Notes: generated by a model not told the origin, from the letters alone. A stretch of 64,000 bases of DNA from LH-M37 sp965602855 (GCA_965602855.1 CBFCZV010000007.1:1-64000), one strand, 5' to 3'. Positions 1-8,525 are shown, counted from the stretch's first letter. Made by a program: numbers and translations.

Positions 1-112
1 CACCACCATTAGGGCCGCCGCGCGGTATATTTTTTTCACGACGAAAGCTGATGACGCCATTGCCGCCGTCGCCTGCGATAACCTTGATTGTAACTTCGTC
101 GATGAAACGCAT
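1..112 (-). CDS. obgE: GTPase Obg/CgtA, N-terminal fragment
   Basis: Only the first 37 codons lie in the window; the gene runs off the left edge. They begin MRFIDEVTIKV and include the glycine-rich GDGGNG segment that is diagnostic of the Obg fold. Obg is an essential ribosome-associated GTPase acting in late 50S assembly and stress response. It follows rplU and rpmA in the same direction, the usual order in proteobacteria, but an intrinsic terminator-like hairpin separates it from rpmA. The ATG at 112 is the natural start because it matches the conserved N-terminus. Confidence 0.93.
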   Translation of the reverse strand, partial: MRFIDEVTIKVIAGDGGNGVISFRREKNIPRGGPNGG

Positions 113-143
113 GATATTAACCGTCTGGTTTTAAGTTTGGTTC

Positions 144-169
144 AAAAAAAAAGCCCCTAAGCGGGGCTT
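144..169 (-). terminator. Intrinsic terminator or attenuator between rpmA and obgE
   Basis: On the minus strand AAGCCCC, a five-base loop and GGGGCTT form a perfect 7-bp stem followed by a run of T. It lies 30-55 bases after the rpmA stop and about 30 bases before the obgE start. It should stop or reduce read-through from the ribosomal-protein genes into obgE. Confidence 0.8.
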
Positions 170-197
170 CTTTCTACAAAACTGTAATGAAATTGCC

Positions 198-455
198 TTA
201 AGCAGGAATGATATTAACAGTTCTACGTTTTCTTGGGCCATTGATTGTAAAGCTAACGTGACCGTCTGCTTTAGCAAATAAAGTATGGTCACGACCCATG
301 CCTGTGTTGTCACCAGCATGAAACTTGGTGCCGCGTTGACGAACAATGATACTGCCAGCTGTTACTAATTCGCCGCCATATCTTTTGACGCCAAGTCGTT
401 TGGCTTCTGAATCTCTACCGTTTCTGGTACTACCGGCCGCTTTCTTATGTGCCAT
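198..455 (-). CDS. rpmA: 50S ribosomal protein L27
   Basis: An 85-residue protein beginning MAHKKAAGSTRNGRD, the conserved L27 N-terminus that reaches the peptidyl-transferase centre. The length is normal for the family and the central segment (GSIIVRQRGTKFHAG) is intact. The start has a good AGGAGT ribosome-binding site nine bases upstream. It follows rplU by 31 bp and is surely cotranscribed with it. No N-terminal extension or processing site of the Firmicutes type is present. Confidence 0.97.
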   Translation of the reverse strand: MAHKKAAGSTRNGRDSEAKRLGVKRYGGELVTAGSIIVRQRGTKFHAGDNTGMGRDHTLFAKADGHVSFTINGPRKRRTVNIIPA

Positions 456-486
456 TGTGAATGACTCCTATAAATTTGTCTTAGAA

Positions 487-798
487 CTAGCCAGAAATGC
501 CGGTCACTTCAATTTCAGTGTAATACTGACGATGACCAGTGCATTTTTGGTGATGTTTACGACGTCTGAATTTCATGATCTCAACCTTTTTGGCGCGACC
601 ATGTGATTTAATAACAGCGGTAACCTTTCCACCTTCAACAAGTGGTGTACCAATGTTAATTTTGTCGCCATCGGCGATCATTAGCACTTTGTCTAATTCG
701 ACAGAAGCGCCTTCTTCAGCGTCTAATTTTTCAACGCGAAGTACTTCGCCTTGAGTAACTTTATGCTGTTTTCCACCCGTGCTGACTACAGCGTACAT
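487..798 (-). CDS. rplU: 50S ribosomal protein L21
   Basis: A 103-residue protein beginning MYAVVSTGGKQHKV, the L21 signature, and ending with the lysine- and histidine-rich KFRRRKHHQKCTGHRQ segment that contacts 23S rRNA. It is the first gene of the rplU-rpmA operon and is divergent from ispB, exactly as in Escherichia coli. A strong sigma-70-like promoter sits just upstream on the minus strand, and a GGAG motif precedes the ATG. Confidence 0.97.
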   Translation of the reverse strand: MYAVVSTGGKQHKVTQGEVLRVEKLDAEEGASVELDKVLMIADGDKINIGTPLVEGGKVTAVIKSHGRAKKVEIMKFRRRKHHQKCTGHRQYYTEIEVTGISG

Positions 799-834
799 GG
801 GTTTTCTCCAAAATCGTTGACAGAAAGGGCGCAG

Positions 835-863
835 ATTGTACCGGTAACGCCGCTGTGTGGCAA
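835..863 (-). promoter_or_regulatory. Sigma-70-type promoter for rplU-rpmA
   Basis: On the minus strand TTGCCA (858-863) and TACAAT (835-840) are separated by exactly 17 bases. Each hexamer matches consensus at five of six positions. It is placed about 35 bases before the rplU start codon, with a GGAG ribosome-binding site between. Confidence 0.7.
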
Positions 864-933
864 GCCTGAGAGCGGTAATACAGGTTTATTTTTGATAAAA
901 AATAGACAGATGGACGATTTACCGCGTCAGAGC

Positions 934-963
934 TTGACACTATAGCACCCACCTACATAGGAT
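934..963 (+). promoter_or_regulatory. Possible promoter for ispB
   Basis: A perfect TTGACA box (934-939) is followed after 18 bases by TAGGAT (958-963), a weaker -10 matching four of six consensus positions. It lies about 35 bases before the GTG start of ispB and diverges from the rplU promoter. The -10 is the doubtful part. Confidence 0.4.
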
Positions 964-996
964 GCGCACTCTTTGAAGTGATTTGACGGTATTTAA

Positions 997-1992
997 GTGT
1001 CTGAAAACAAGCAAGATTCCAGCTTGATCATTAATCCTGTGATTGCCCTTAGCAAGGCTGATATGGATGCGGTCAACGATGTTATCCGTGAGCGGCTGAG
1101 TTCAGACGTCGCTTTGGTGAATCAGCTCGGGCACTATATTATCGATTCTGGTGGCAAACGCCTGAGGCCAATGCTGGCGGTGCTGGCGGCTCGCGCTTAT
1201 GGTTATGAAGGTACCCATCATCAACTGTTGGCAGCGATTATTGAGTTTATTCACACCGCGACTTTGTTGCACGATGATGTTGTCGATGAGTCCGATATGC
1301 GCCGTGGTCAGGAAACAGCCAATGCCATGTTTGGTAATGCGGCCAGTGTGCTGGTGGGTGATTTCTTGTATTCCAGAGCCTTTGAAATGATGGTGGATGT
1401 GAACAGCATGCGGGTCATGGAAATAATGGCTCAGACCACTAATGTGATTGCAGAAGGTGAAGTCATGCAGCTGCTGAATGTGCACGATGCTGAAACCACC
1501 GAAGCCCGTTATAGAGAAGTGATTCATTGTAAAACCGCCAAATTGTTTGAAGCGGCGACGCGTCTGGGTGCGGTATTGTGTGATCGGCCTCAGGATGAAG
1601 AAGAAGCTATTGCCCGTTATGGCATGCATTTAGGTGCAGCCTTCCAGTTGGTTGATGATGTGCTGGATTACAGTTCCAGCAGTGAGGACATGGGTAAGAA
1701 CGTGGGCGATGATCTGGCAGAGGGTAAGCCGACCCTGCCTTTGATTTACGCCATGGAACAGGGAAATGGTGAACAGTCGGCATTGATACGAAAAGCCATT
1801 GAACAGGGTGGCTACGATATGATCGACGAGGTGCAGGCGATCATTCAGGAAACAGGCGCTCTGGAATATACGCGCAGCGTGGCTCAGCAGGAAGCTGATA
1901 AGGCGATTGAGCAACTGGTGCATCTGCCAGAATCAGAATATAAACAGGCACTTGAGATACTGGCCTTGTTCTCGGTGCAGCGTAGCGCCTGA
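997..1992 (+). CDS. ispB: Octaprenyl/polyprenyl diphosphate synthase
   Basis: A 331-residue trans-prenyltransferase that elongates farnesyl diphosphate with isopentenyl units to make the isoprenoid tail of ubiquinone. Both aspartate-rich motifs are visible: LLHDDVVDESD (first, about residues 91-101) and QLVDDVLDY (second, about 217-225). The GGKRLRP substrate-binding motif sits near residue 52. The start is a GTG; the conserved family sequence begins shortly afterwards. It is divergent from rplU, a very conserved arrangement. Chain length (C40 or otherwise) cannot be read from the sequence. Confidence 0.94.
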   Translation: MSENKQDSSLIINPVIALSKADMDAVNDVIRERLSSDVALVNQLGHYIIDSGGKRLRPMLAVLAARAYGYEGTHHQLLAAIIEFIHTATLLHDDVVDESDMRRGQETANAMFGNAASVLVGDFLYSRAFEMMVDVNSMRVMEIMAQTTNVIAEGEVMQLLNVHDAETTEARYREVIHCKTAKLFEAATRLGAVLCDRPQDEEEAIARYGMHLGAAFQLVDDVLDYSSSSEDMGKNVGDDLAEGKPTLPLIYAMEQGNGEQSALIRKAIEQGGYDMIDEVQAIIQETGALEYTRSVAQQEADKAIEQLVHLPESEYKQALEILALFSVQRSA

Positions 1993-2077
1993 TTTCGTCA
2001 AGCAAGAAACTGCTATACTACATGGCTCAGAGTCTGGCTCAGCTTGGTCAACTCAAGACAAAAACAGAGTAAAGTCC

Positions 2078-2701
2078 GTGGCAAAAGGTAATCTATACAT
2101 CATTTCAGCGCCTTCAGGTGCTGGCAAGAGCAGTCTGGTTTCAGCGCTGGTAGGCGACTGGCCTGATATTGAGGTTTCTGTCTCGCACACTACGCGTGAG
2201 ATGCGCCCGGGCGAAGCAGATGGCGTGAATTATCATTTTGTCGATGAGGCTGCATTTGTCGAAATGATCGATCAAGGTCTGTTTCTGGAACACGCTCAGG
2301 TGTTCGATAATCGCTATGGAACATCGCGTCAGAGCATTCAGGAGCAGCTGCTCAAGGGCAAGGATGTCATTCTGGAAATTGACTGGCAGGGTGCGCGTCA
2401 GATCAGACAGCTGGTCAACGACTGCAAAACCATATATATTCTCCCGCCCAGCGTTGTAGCACTGAGAGAGCGGCTGCAAAATCGCGGGCAGGATGATGAG
2501 GAGCTGATCGAACGACGCATGCGAGACGCGGTTAGCGAAATGTCGCATTATGGCGAGTTTGATTATATAGTTATCAATGATGATTTTGAGCAGGCAAAAG
2601 ATGATTTGTCTGCGATATTTATCAGTAACCGGTTGCTGAAAGAGTTTCAGCAGGAACAGCGTACCGATTTACTGGCAGAGTTACTGACCACTGAGGTTTA
2701 G
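2078..2701 (+). CDS. gmk: Guanylate kinase
   Basis: This 207-residue protein phosphorylates GMP/dGMP to GDP/dGDP with ATP. The P-loop SAPSGAGKSSLV is at about residues 9-20, followed by the GMP-binding SVSHTTREMRPGE and GVNYHFVD segments. The open frame extends upstream into ispB, but the GTG at 2078 gives the usual 207 residues and places the P-loop correctly. It is followed 57 bp later by rpoZ and spoT, a common gammaproteobacterial order that groups guanine-nucleotide metabolism with the stringent response. Confidence 0.95.
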   Translation: MAKGNLYIISAPSGAGKSSLVSALVGDWPDIEVSVSHTTREMRPGEADGVNYHFVDEAAFVEMIDQGLFLEHAQVFDNRYGTSRQSIQEQLLKGKDVILEIDWQGARQIRQLVNDCKTIYILPPSVVALRERLQNRGQDDEELIERRMRDAVSEMSHYGEFDYIVINDDFEQAKDDLSAIFISNRLLKEFQQEQRTDLLAELLTTEV

Positions 2702-2707
2702 TGGACT

Positions 2708-2737
2708 TTGATTTTAGAAAAACTGGTTAGATAAAAT
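2708..2737 (+). promoter_or_regulatory. Possible promoter for rpoZ-spoT
   Basis: TTGATT (2708-2713) and TAAAAT (2732-2737) are 18 bases apart in the 57-bp gap between gmk and rpoZ. Each is one or two bases off consensus. It would allow rpoZ-spoT to be transcribed independently of gmk. The region is AT-rich, so a chance match is possible. Confidence 0.4.
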
Positions 2738-2758
2738 AAAACTGGAGTATGAAAAATT

Positions 2759-3025
2759 ATGGCACGTTTAACTGTAGAAGATTGCCTGGATCATGTAGAG
2801 AACCGATTTGAACTGGTGCTAGTTGCAACAAAGCGCGCACGTCAACTGGCTATGGGCGCTGATCCACTGGTTCCATTAGAAAATGATAAGCCAACAGTAT
2901 TGGCTTTGCGTGAAATTGCAGAAAACCTGATTACTGATGAAGTGCTGGAAGAAGCAGTAATTCAGCAGGACGATGTTGAAGCATTGATTGAAGGGGATTT
3001 GCAGGCTATCGAAAAACCGATGTAA
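2759..3025 (+). CDS. rpoZ: DNA-directed RNA polymerase omega subunit
   Basis: An 88-residue protein beginning MARLTVEDCLDHVENRFELV, the omega N-terminus, with the conserved KRARQL and ALREIAE segments. Omega wraps the C-terminus of beta-prime, aids polymerase assembly and forms part of a ppGpp site in proteobacteria. The length is close to the E. coli protein (91). A GGAG lies upstream of the ATG. The spoT reading frame starts at or just before its end. Confidence 0.96.
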   Translation: MARLTVEDCLDHVENRFELVLVATKRARQLAMGADPLVPLENDKPTVLALREIAENLITDEVLEEAVIQQDDVEALIEGDLQAIEKPM

Positions 3026-3038
3026 TGGTTTTGTTATT

Positions 3039-5216
3039 TTGACATCAGAACCGGTTGCCAGTGACAATGAAATTGCAGAAGGCGTTGATAGCCGGTTTCT
3101 GATCTCCCACTTATGTGATTTAGTGGCGACATACATGGACAAGGAGCAAGTCCAGGAAGTTTATCAGGCGTATCTGTTTGGTGCGCAAGCTCATGAAGGT
3201 CAGGTTCGTCAATCCGGTGAACCTTATATTTATCACCCGCTAGCTGTAGCAAGAATTCTCGCAACCATGCATATGGATGTGAAAAGTATTGTCGCCTGTA
3301 TTTTGCACGATGTGCTCGAAGATACACCGGCAACGCGTGTCGTTATCGAAGAAAAGTTTGGTGAAGATGTTGCTCATCTGGTTGATGGTGTGAGTAAGCT
3401 CACGCATATCAAATTTAAAAATAAAATTGAGCAGCAAGCCGAAAATATTCAAAAAGTTTTGCTGGCGATGGCACAGGATATTCGTGTCATCATGATCAAG
3501 CTGGCAGATCGTTTACACAACATGCGCACGCTGGGTGCTTTGCGTCCTGATAAGCGCCGGCGCATTGCGCAGGAAACACTGGAAATTTACATCCCTATTG
3601 CTAATCGTCTGGGTATCTACACCATACGCCATGAGATGGAAGATCTTGTCCTGCAGGCAAAATATCCCCTGCGCTATAAAGTGCTCGAACATGCGGTAAA
3701 TAAAGCCAGTGGTCATCGTAAGGAAGTGATCAACATAGTTGATAAGGCGCTGGTGACAAGACTCAATGAAATGGGTCTCGAAGCAGAAGTGCAAAAACGT
3801 AAAAAACATTTATTCAGTCTGTATGAAAAAATGCGCGATAAGCATTTATCTTTCAATAAAGTGTTTGATGTTTATGCGATACGCGTGCTGGTTGATTCAG
3901 TAGATGATTGTTATCGAGTTTTGGGTGTGGTGCATAATTTATTTAAACCTATCCCCGGTCGTTTTAAAGATTACATCGCTATTCCTAAAAGTAATGGTTA
4001 TCAATCATTGCATACCGCGTTGTATGGTCCGCATGGCATTCCTATGGAAGTCCAAATTCGCACGGATGATATGGACGTGTTTGCAGAAAGCGGTATTGCT
4101 GCTCACTGGGTTTATAAATCACCGGGTGAAACAGGAGTGACCGGTGCGCATGCACGTGCGCGTGAGTGGCTGACAGGAATTTTGGAAATGCAACAATCGG
4201 CGGGTGACTCGCTGGAATTTCTTGAAAATGTAAAAGTTGATTTATTTCACGATGAGATTTATGTCTATACGCCCGAGGGTGACATCGTAAAACTTCCGCG
4301 CAACGCAACACCGGTTGATTTTGCTTACATGGTACATACCGATATTGGAAACACCTGTGTAGCCGCAAAACTTGATCATAGTTTTGCTCCACTCAATACA
4401 CCTTTGTATAGTGGCCAGACAGTTGAAATTGTTACTTCATCGACAGCACGTCCTAATCCTGCATGGCTGAATTATGTGGTTACGGTTAAGGCACGTAGTA
4501 ATATCAGAAGCTACCTTAAAAATATGCAGCTCGATGAAGCCGTATCACAAGGACGTCGTTTATTGGAGCGTTGTCTAAAAGTTTTAGGTCTTCGACTAGA
4601 AGATGTGCCTGAGGTGGCAATAGAATGCACATTAAACGATTATGGATTTGAGACGCTGACTGAGTTGTTAGAAGATATTGGTATGGGTAATCGCTCGGCC
4701 AGTTTGGTGGTTAAACGTATGGTGCCCGAACGTGAAGCGCAGGGTGATTCAGAAGAAACGCGTGAAATGAAATCGCAGTCACCGTTAGCTATTGATGGCA
4801 CTGAAGGCATGGTTGTGTCTTATGGTAAATGCTGCTTCCCAATACCGGGTGATGACATCATCGGTATATTGAGTAAAGGCCGTGGCATCGTTATTCATCG
4901 TGAAGACTGTAAAAATATCAGTCAGCTTCGTGTTGAAGTTGATAAATGCATTGATGTGCAATGGGCAGAAGATGCTGAAGGTAATTTTAGTTGCCGCATT
5001 CGACTGGATGTAGCTAACAAGCCCGGCGTGTTAGCAAGAACAGCAACCATCATTTCAGACGAAGGTGCTGATATCGAAGATGTTGAAGTTGAAGATCGTG
5101 ATGGTTTTACTACAACGATTACTTATCAACTTAGTCTACAAGGACGAAACCATCTTGCAGACATTATGCGACGCTTAAGAAAAGCGCCTAACGCGATAAA
5201 AATCTGGCGAGTGTGA
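3039..5216 (+). CDS. spoT: Bifunctional (p)ppGpp synthetase/hydrolase SpoT
   Basis: A Rel/Spo long-form enzyme of about 725 residues. Domains in order: HD hydrolase with HDVLEDT near residue 90; RelA/SpoT synthetase domain with NGYQSLHT near 320; TGS domain (EIYVYTPEGDIVKLP, about 405-440); a GKCCFPIPGDDI segment near 595; and a C-terminal ACT domain (about 655-725). Both catalytic motifs are intact, so it should make and degrade (p)ppGpp. There is no ATG at the expected N-terminus. TTG 3039 best matches SpoT alignment, a TTG at 2988 inside rpoZ is an alternative, and the ATG at 3135 would remove conserved residues. No clear ribosome-binding site is visible, so coupling to rpoZ is likely. Confidence 0.93.
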   Translation: MTSEPVASDNEIAEGVDSRFLISHLCDLVATYMDKEQVQEVYQAYLFGAQAHEGQVRQSGEPYIYHPLAVARILATMHMDVKSIVACILHDVLEDTPATRVVIEEKFGEDVAHLVDGVSKLTHIKFKNKIEQQAENIQKVLLAMAQDIRVIMIKLADRLHNMRTLGALRPDKRRRIAQETLEIYIPIANRLGIYTIRHEMEDLVLQAKYPLRYKVLEHAVNKASGHRKEVINIVDKALVTRLNEMGLEAEVQKRKKHLFSLYEKMRDKHLSFNKVFDVYAIRVLVDSVDDCYRVLGVVHNLFKPIPGRFKDYIAIPKSNGYQSLHTALYGPHGIPMEVQIRTDDMDVFAESGIAAHWVYKSPGETGVTGAHARAREWLTGILEMQQSAGDSLEFLENVKVDLFHDEIYVYTPEGDIVKLPRNATPVDFAYMVHTDIGNTCVAAKLDHSFAPLNTPLYSGQTVEIVTSSTARPNPAWLNYVVTVKARSNIRSYLKNMQLDEAVSQGRRLLERCLKVLGLRLEDVPEVAIECTLNDYGFETLTELLEDIGMGNRSASLVVKRMVPEREAQGDSEETREMKSQSPLAIDGTEGMVVSYGKCCFPIPGDDIIGILSKGRGIVIHREDCKNISQLRVEVDKCIDVQWAEDAEGNFSCRIRLDVANKPGVLARTATIISDEGADIEDVEVEDRDGFTTTITYQLSLQGRNHLADIMRRLRKAPNAIKIWRV

Positions 5217-5218
5217 AA

Positions 5219-5797
5219 TCAGCCTGTTTTCTTAACAAATTTGGTTAGTATGACAATCCGCTGGCCTTCTACGCGACCTTCGATGTGTTCTGGATTATCT
5301 GCAACCAGAGAAATGCCACGCACCGCAGTGCCACGCTTGGCGGTAAAGTTAGCACCTTTAACATCGAGATCTTTGATAAGCGTTACCGTATCACCTGCTT
5401 CGAGAATTGCGCCGTTACTATCAACATGCTTAACGCCATCTTCATCGCTATCTTCCATTCCAGAATTTGCCCAGGCTAAAGTTTCTTCATCGAGATAAAG
5501 CATATCGAGTAAATCCTGTGGCCAGCCTTCAGAGCTAAGGTGAGTAAGCATTCGCCAGGCCATAACCTGTACAGCGGGCATTTGACTCCACATGCTGTCG
5601 TTGAGGCAGCGCCAGTGATTAGCATCGACTTTGTTGGGGTCTTCAACTTGTTCACGACAAGTGGCACAAATAAATATGCATTGATCTTCGCTACCATCTG
5701 ATTCAGGTGGTACTTCATAAACACCAAGGTTTTCAGTTGCGCTACACAACTCACATTTTGATTCGCTGCGTTCCTGTAATGCCTGTTCAGTACTCAT
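5219..5797 (-). CDS. PhnA-domain (YjdM-like) zinc-ribbon protein
   Basis: A 192-residue protein. The N-terminal third has two CxxC pairs (CELC and CATC), a zinc-ribbon pattern. The C-terminal 70 residues (HVDSNGAILEAGDTVTLIKD, then KRGTAVRGI, then GQRIVILTKFVKK) are the PhnA domain. Despite the historical name, a role in phosphonate use is not established for the family, and no phosphonate genes are nearby. It is convergent with spoT, with only two bases between stop codons. Confidence 0.85.
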   Translation of the reverse strand: MSTEQALQERSESKCELCSATENLGVYEVPPESDGSEDQCIFICATCREQVEDPNKVDANHWRCLNDSMWSQMPAVQVMAWRMLTHLSSEGWPQDLLDMLYLDEETLAWANSGMEDSDEDGVKHVDSNGAILEAGDTVTLIKDLDVKGANFTAKRGTAVRGISLVADNPEHIEGRVEGQRIVILTKFVKKTG

Positions 5798-5810
5798 GAT
5801 TTATTGCTCA

Positions 5811-6416
5811 TTAAATTAAGCCTTCGCCATTGTCTTTAGCAGGAGGCTGCTGTGGAGTGTCTTGCTGCTCGCGTCGCTGTTTCATTTTTTCAGTGGCTTC
5901 ACGTAATGCTTCATTCATTTTATTCATGCCCTTGAGCAATGATTCACTCATTTCTTTGGAGCCTTCTTCCATGAACTTGTTGAGCATGTCAGTGCCTTCT
6001 TCAAAAGCCTGCCCCATATTTTCCTGTAGCTCATCTGATAGTTGATCAAAGTCTGATGACTGTTCAGGTAGCTGTGGTGTAGGTGGCTGACTGTGTGAAG
6101 GATCAATTTTCCATTCACTGCCTTCAAGAATTAGTATGGTTTCAAAATTTGTCTGATCATTGATGGTGGTATTAATACTGATTTTAGTCTCGCCAAGCTT
6201 AATGCTGCTTAGAGCAGGCTTATTCTCGTCAAGACGAGAAAGGTAGTTATCCAGATCGTTTTGACTGTTTTTAGACACCAGTTTTTTAGCAGCGGCGATG
6301 TCACCGCTTTGAAGTGCTTGCCAGAATTGTTCTGCCACCTGTTCTGGTGTGCTAGTTTGCTGGCAGGCGCTTAGGGCAAAGAAGGAAAGAAAAATGATTA
6401 GTAATGTATGTTTCAT
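5811..6416 (-). CDS. Lipoprotein with DUF4878-like domain
   Basis: A 201-residue protein with a lipoprotein signal, MKHTLLIIFLSFFALSAC, the lipidated Cys being residue 18. Residues 25-100 (PEQVAEQFWQALQSGDIAAA and onward) look like the NTF2-like DUF4878 fold found in many small lipoproteins. The remainder is low-complexity, rich in Gln, Glu and Met, and ends in a charged helix (about 140-190). It lies 13 bp upstream of the PhnA-domain gene on the same strand and may be cotranscribed. Function is unknown; an envelope location is inferred from the lipobox. Confidence 0.75.
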   Translation of the reverse strand: MKHTLLIIFLSFFALSACQQTSTPEQVAEQFWQALQSGDIAAAKKLVSKNSQNDLDNYLSRLDENKPALSSIKLGETKISINTTINDQTNFETILILEGSEWKIDPSHSQPPTPQLPEQSSDFDQLSDELQENMGQAFEEGTDMLNKFMEEGSKEMSESLLKGMNKMNEALREATEKMKQRREQQDTPQQPPAKDNGEGLI

Positions 6417-6584
6417 CAGCGAATTATCGGTCTTTGCTGTGATAGGTGCAAATGAAAATATACCTATTGCCCAGCTATAAGGAGGTGAAATATCGTAGAT
6501 CTTAAAGTAATTGATCTATGTTATTGCTGTATTTACTGCGACTGTTAAGGTGCTGGCCGTTTTAAAATATTACCGAGGTTTGTT

Positions 6585-7784
6585 TTGACTGAGCTTACAG
6601 AAGAATCCAGAATTGCCCTTTTGGCTGAAATTTTACGTGCATTGTGTGAGGGCGTTGATGCCAATGAATTAATTGATAATTTCATCAATAATTGCGAATC
6701 AGTGACTCGTGATGAGGTTTCTACCGTATTCATAGGCATGGAAAATGGTGGTTATAGCTTTCAGGACAATGTTGCAATCAGTCATTTTTACCATGAGGTG
6801 ATAGAAGATAAAGTTGCCGCAGGCATTATCAAACAATTCGAACCAGGCCACCCGGTTGCGGTTTATTTAGAAGAAAACAGATTGCTGCAGTCGCTGTTCA
6901 GGAAAATAAAAAAAATAGATCCCGAGCAGAATACGGCAGAGTTTCAAAATATCTACGACCAAATTTGTAAAGTAGAATTACATTTTGTTCGAAAAGAAAA
7001 TCAGTTATTCCCCTGTCTGGAAAAACATGGCTGGGATTCGCCCAGCAAAAACATGTGGTCTTTTCATGATGATATAAGAGCTGATATCAAAGACGTTGGG
7101 ATTGCGATAAAAGAAAAGAATTTTGGCAAGGTGGCGAGACGGCTGCCAATGCTGATTGATGAGCTGGATCGCCTGATCAATGTTGAAGAACAACGCCTAT
7201 TTCCCAATGCGTTAGAGTTGTTAGATGAAGATGACTGGAAAGATATGCGTATTGGTGACGAAGAAATTGGCTGGATGCTGGATCAGGAGCCCGTACCCTA
7301 TCCGGCGGTTGAACAGGAAGAATATGTTCATCCTTCTAAATTAAAACAGTCATCGAAGCAGTCGATAGATACGGAAGGCAAGCATCACTTCGATGAAGGT
7401 TATATGACGCCGGAGCAGGTTAATCTTCTATTTAAAACCATGCCGCTGGATATCACCTATGTCGATGAAAATGATCAGGTGGTTTTTTATAATCGTGGTG
7501 AAGACCGTTTATTCCCAAGAAGTAAAAATGTTATTGGTCGTGAGGTACGTTACTGTCACCCGCCAAAATCAGTAGATTCCGTGCTCAGGATTTTGGAGGA
7601 ATTTAGAAATGGAACTAAGGATGTCGCTGATTTTAGGATAAATATAAAAGGCCGTTTTGTATTAATTCAATATTTCGCTGTTCGAGATAATGACGGCACG
7701 TACAGAGGTGTCATGGAAATGTCACAGGATATAACAGAGATGAAAACCTTTGAAGGTGAGAAGCGCTTGCTGGAATGGGATTAG
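6585..7784 (+). CDS. DUF438 / hemerythrin / PAS sensor protein
   Basis: A 399-residue cytoplasmic protein with three parts. Residues 1-75 resemble DUF438. Residues about 85-215 form a hemerythrin-like four-helix domain with GHPVAVYLEEN, ELHFVRKENQLFP, FHDDIR and NVEEQRLFP, typical iron-ligand positions of this subfamily. Residues about 275-390 form a PAS domain (PLDITYVDENDQVVFYN and MEMSQDITEM). It is probably a sensor of oxygen, nitric oxide or redox state; related proteins act in nitrosative stress, but no output domain is attached. Start is TTG at 6585 with GAGG upstream. Neighbours are not obviously linked. Confidence 0.82.
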   Translation: MTELTEESRIALLAEILRALCEGVDANELIDNFINNCESVTRDEVSTVFIGMENGGYSFQDNVAISHFYHEVIEDKVAAGIIKQFEPGHPVAVYLEENRLLQSLFRKIKKIDPEQNTAEFQNIYDQICKVELHFVRKENQLFPCLEKHGWDSPSKNMWSFHDDIRADIKDVGIAIKEKNFGKVARRLPMLIDELDRLINVEEQRLFPNALELLDEDDWKDMRIGDEEIGWMLDQEPVPYPAVEQEEYVHPSKLKQSSKQSIDTEGKHHFDEGYMTPEQVNLLFKTMPLDITYVDENDQVVFYNRGEDRLFPRSKNVIGREVRYCHPPKSVDSVLRILEEFRNGTKDVADFRINIKGRFVLIQYFAVRDNDGTYRGVMEMSQDITEMKTFEGEKRLLEWD

Positions 7785-7797
7785 CTGAGCGTATTAC

Positions 7798-8229
7798 TTA
7801 TTTTTTTAGCGCGCCCCAAAAATAATGGCTGCTGCCAAGTAATGCGGTGGCAATAGAAATCTCAAGGATCGCCATTGTTATCAGCATCGGGTAGCTACCG
7901 TGTATATGACGTGATAAAAATAAGCCCAGAATAATCATTAAGCATAGAAAAATAAAAAAGCGCGCTCTGTAGAAATGCCAGATCTTTGGTTCTTCCAGAG
8001 CATTGATTCTAGCCAGGTTTTTGATACAGAGGTTGCTGTATAGATATTTTGCTTTAATGATGCCAATGGCTAGCCCAGATAAAAGTGCAATCCACGTCCA
8101 GATTTGATCAGGGTTTATTTTTTCCGCTTCAAGCAGAAGTTTCCCGCCTTTTATAAAAAGCACAATAAAGCCGCTGTACCATATAAGTGAGGCTAGTAAT
8201 TTTAGTGTGCGTGGAGATGCATTAAACAT
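7798..8229 (-). CDS. Four-helix integral membrane protein, unknown function
   Basis: A 143-residue hydrophobic protein with four probable transmembrane helices, at about residues 12-30, 43-62, 88-107 and 112-135. A basic cytoplasmic stretch (KAKYLYSNLCIKNLARINAL) lies between helices two and three. I do not recognise the family. It follows the 91-residue gene by 20 bp and the cytochrome c gene further upstream, so it is likely the last gene of a three-gene operon. Confidence 0.65.
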   Translation of the reverse strand: MFNASPRTLKLLASLIWYSGFIVLFIKGGKLLLEAEKINPDQIWTWIALLSGLAIGIIKAKYLYSNLCIKNLARINALEEPKIWHFYRARFFIFLCLMIILGLFLSRHIHGSYPMLITMAILEISIATALLGSSHYFWGALKK

Positions 8230-8249
8230 AGGGTAAGTGTTAGTTGCGA

Positions 8250-8525
8250 TTAGGCAATTTTGATTCTTACCACTTTCATAAGTTCAAATTCCATGCCTGC
8301 GACTGATTCACTGCTGTGATAATAAGTCATATTAACGCGCTGGCCTTGCAGGTTTTTATATTGCTTTTTACGTTTGTATTTAAAAGGCACGTCACAGCCA
8401 TCGATCATGATCGTATTCAAAACCCAGTCATCCTTATCCCTCTGTACATGTGATATCACTTTGGCCATGTCAGTATGGCTAAGTTGCTGGTGTTTTTTTA
8501 AAAGTTTTTCTGGTTCTGATTTCAA
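8250..8525 (-). CDS. Small conserved hypothetical protein
   Basis: A 91-residue soluble protein, charged, with a predicted beta-rich second half (DDWVLNTIMIDGCDVPFKYK, then GQRVNMTYYHSSESVAGM). The pattern of a short helical N-terminus followed by strands and an aromatic motif recalls small conserved gammaproteobacterial proteins, but I cannot assign a family. It lies 34 bp after the cytochrome c gene and 20 bp before the membrane protein gene on the same strand, suggesting joint expression. Confidence 0.6.
   Translation of the reverse strand: MKSEPEKLLKKHQQLSHTDMAKVISHVQRDKDDWVLNTIMIDGCDVPFKYKRKKQYKNLQGQRVNMTYYHSSESVAGMEFELMKVVRIKIA

Noticed and set aside
1907..2077. Longer guanylate kinase with an N-terminal extension overlapping ispB.
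   Set aside because: The extension has no resemblance to Gmk; GTG 2078 gives the family length and correct P-loop position.
5219..5797. Phosphonate utilisation role for the PhnA-domain gene.
   Set aside because: The name is historical; no phn genes or phosphonate transporters are nearby.
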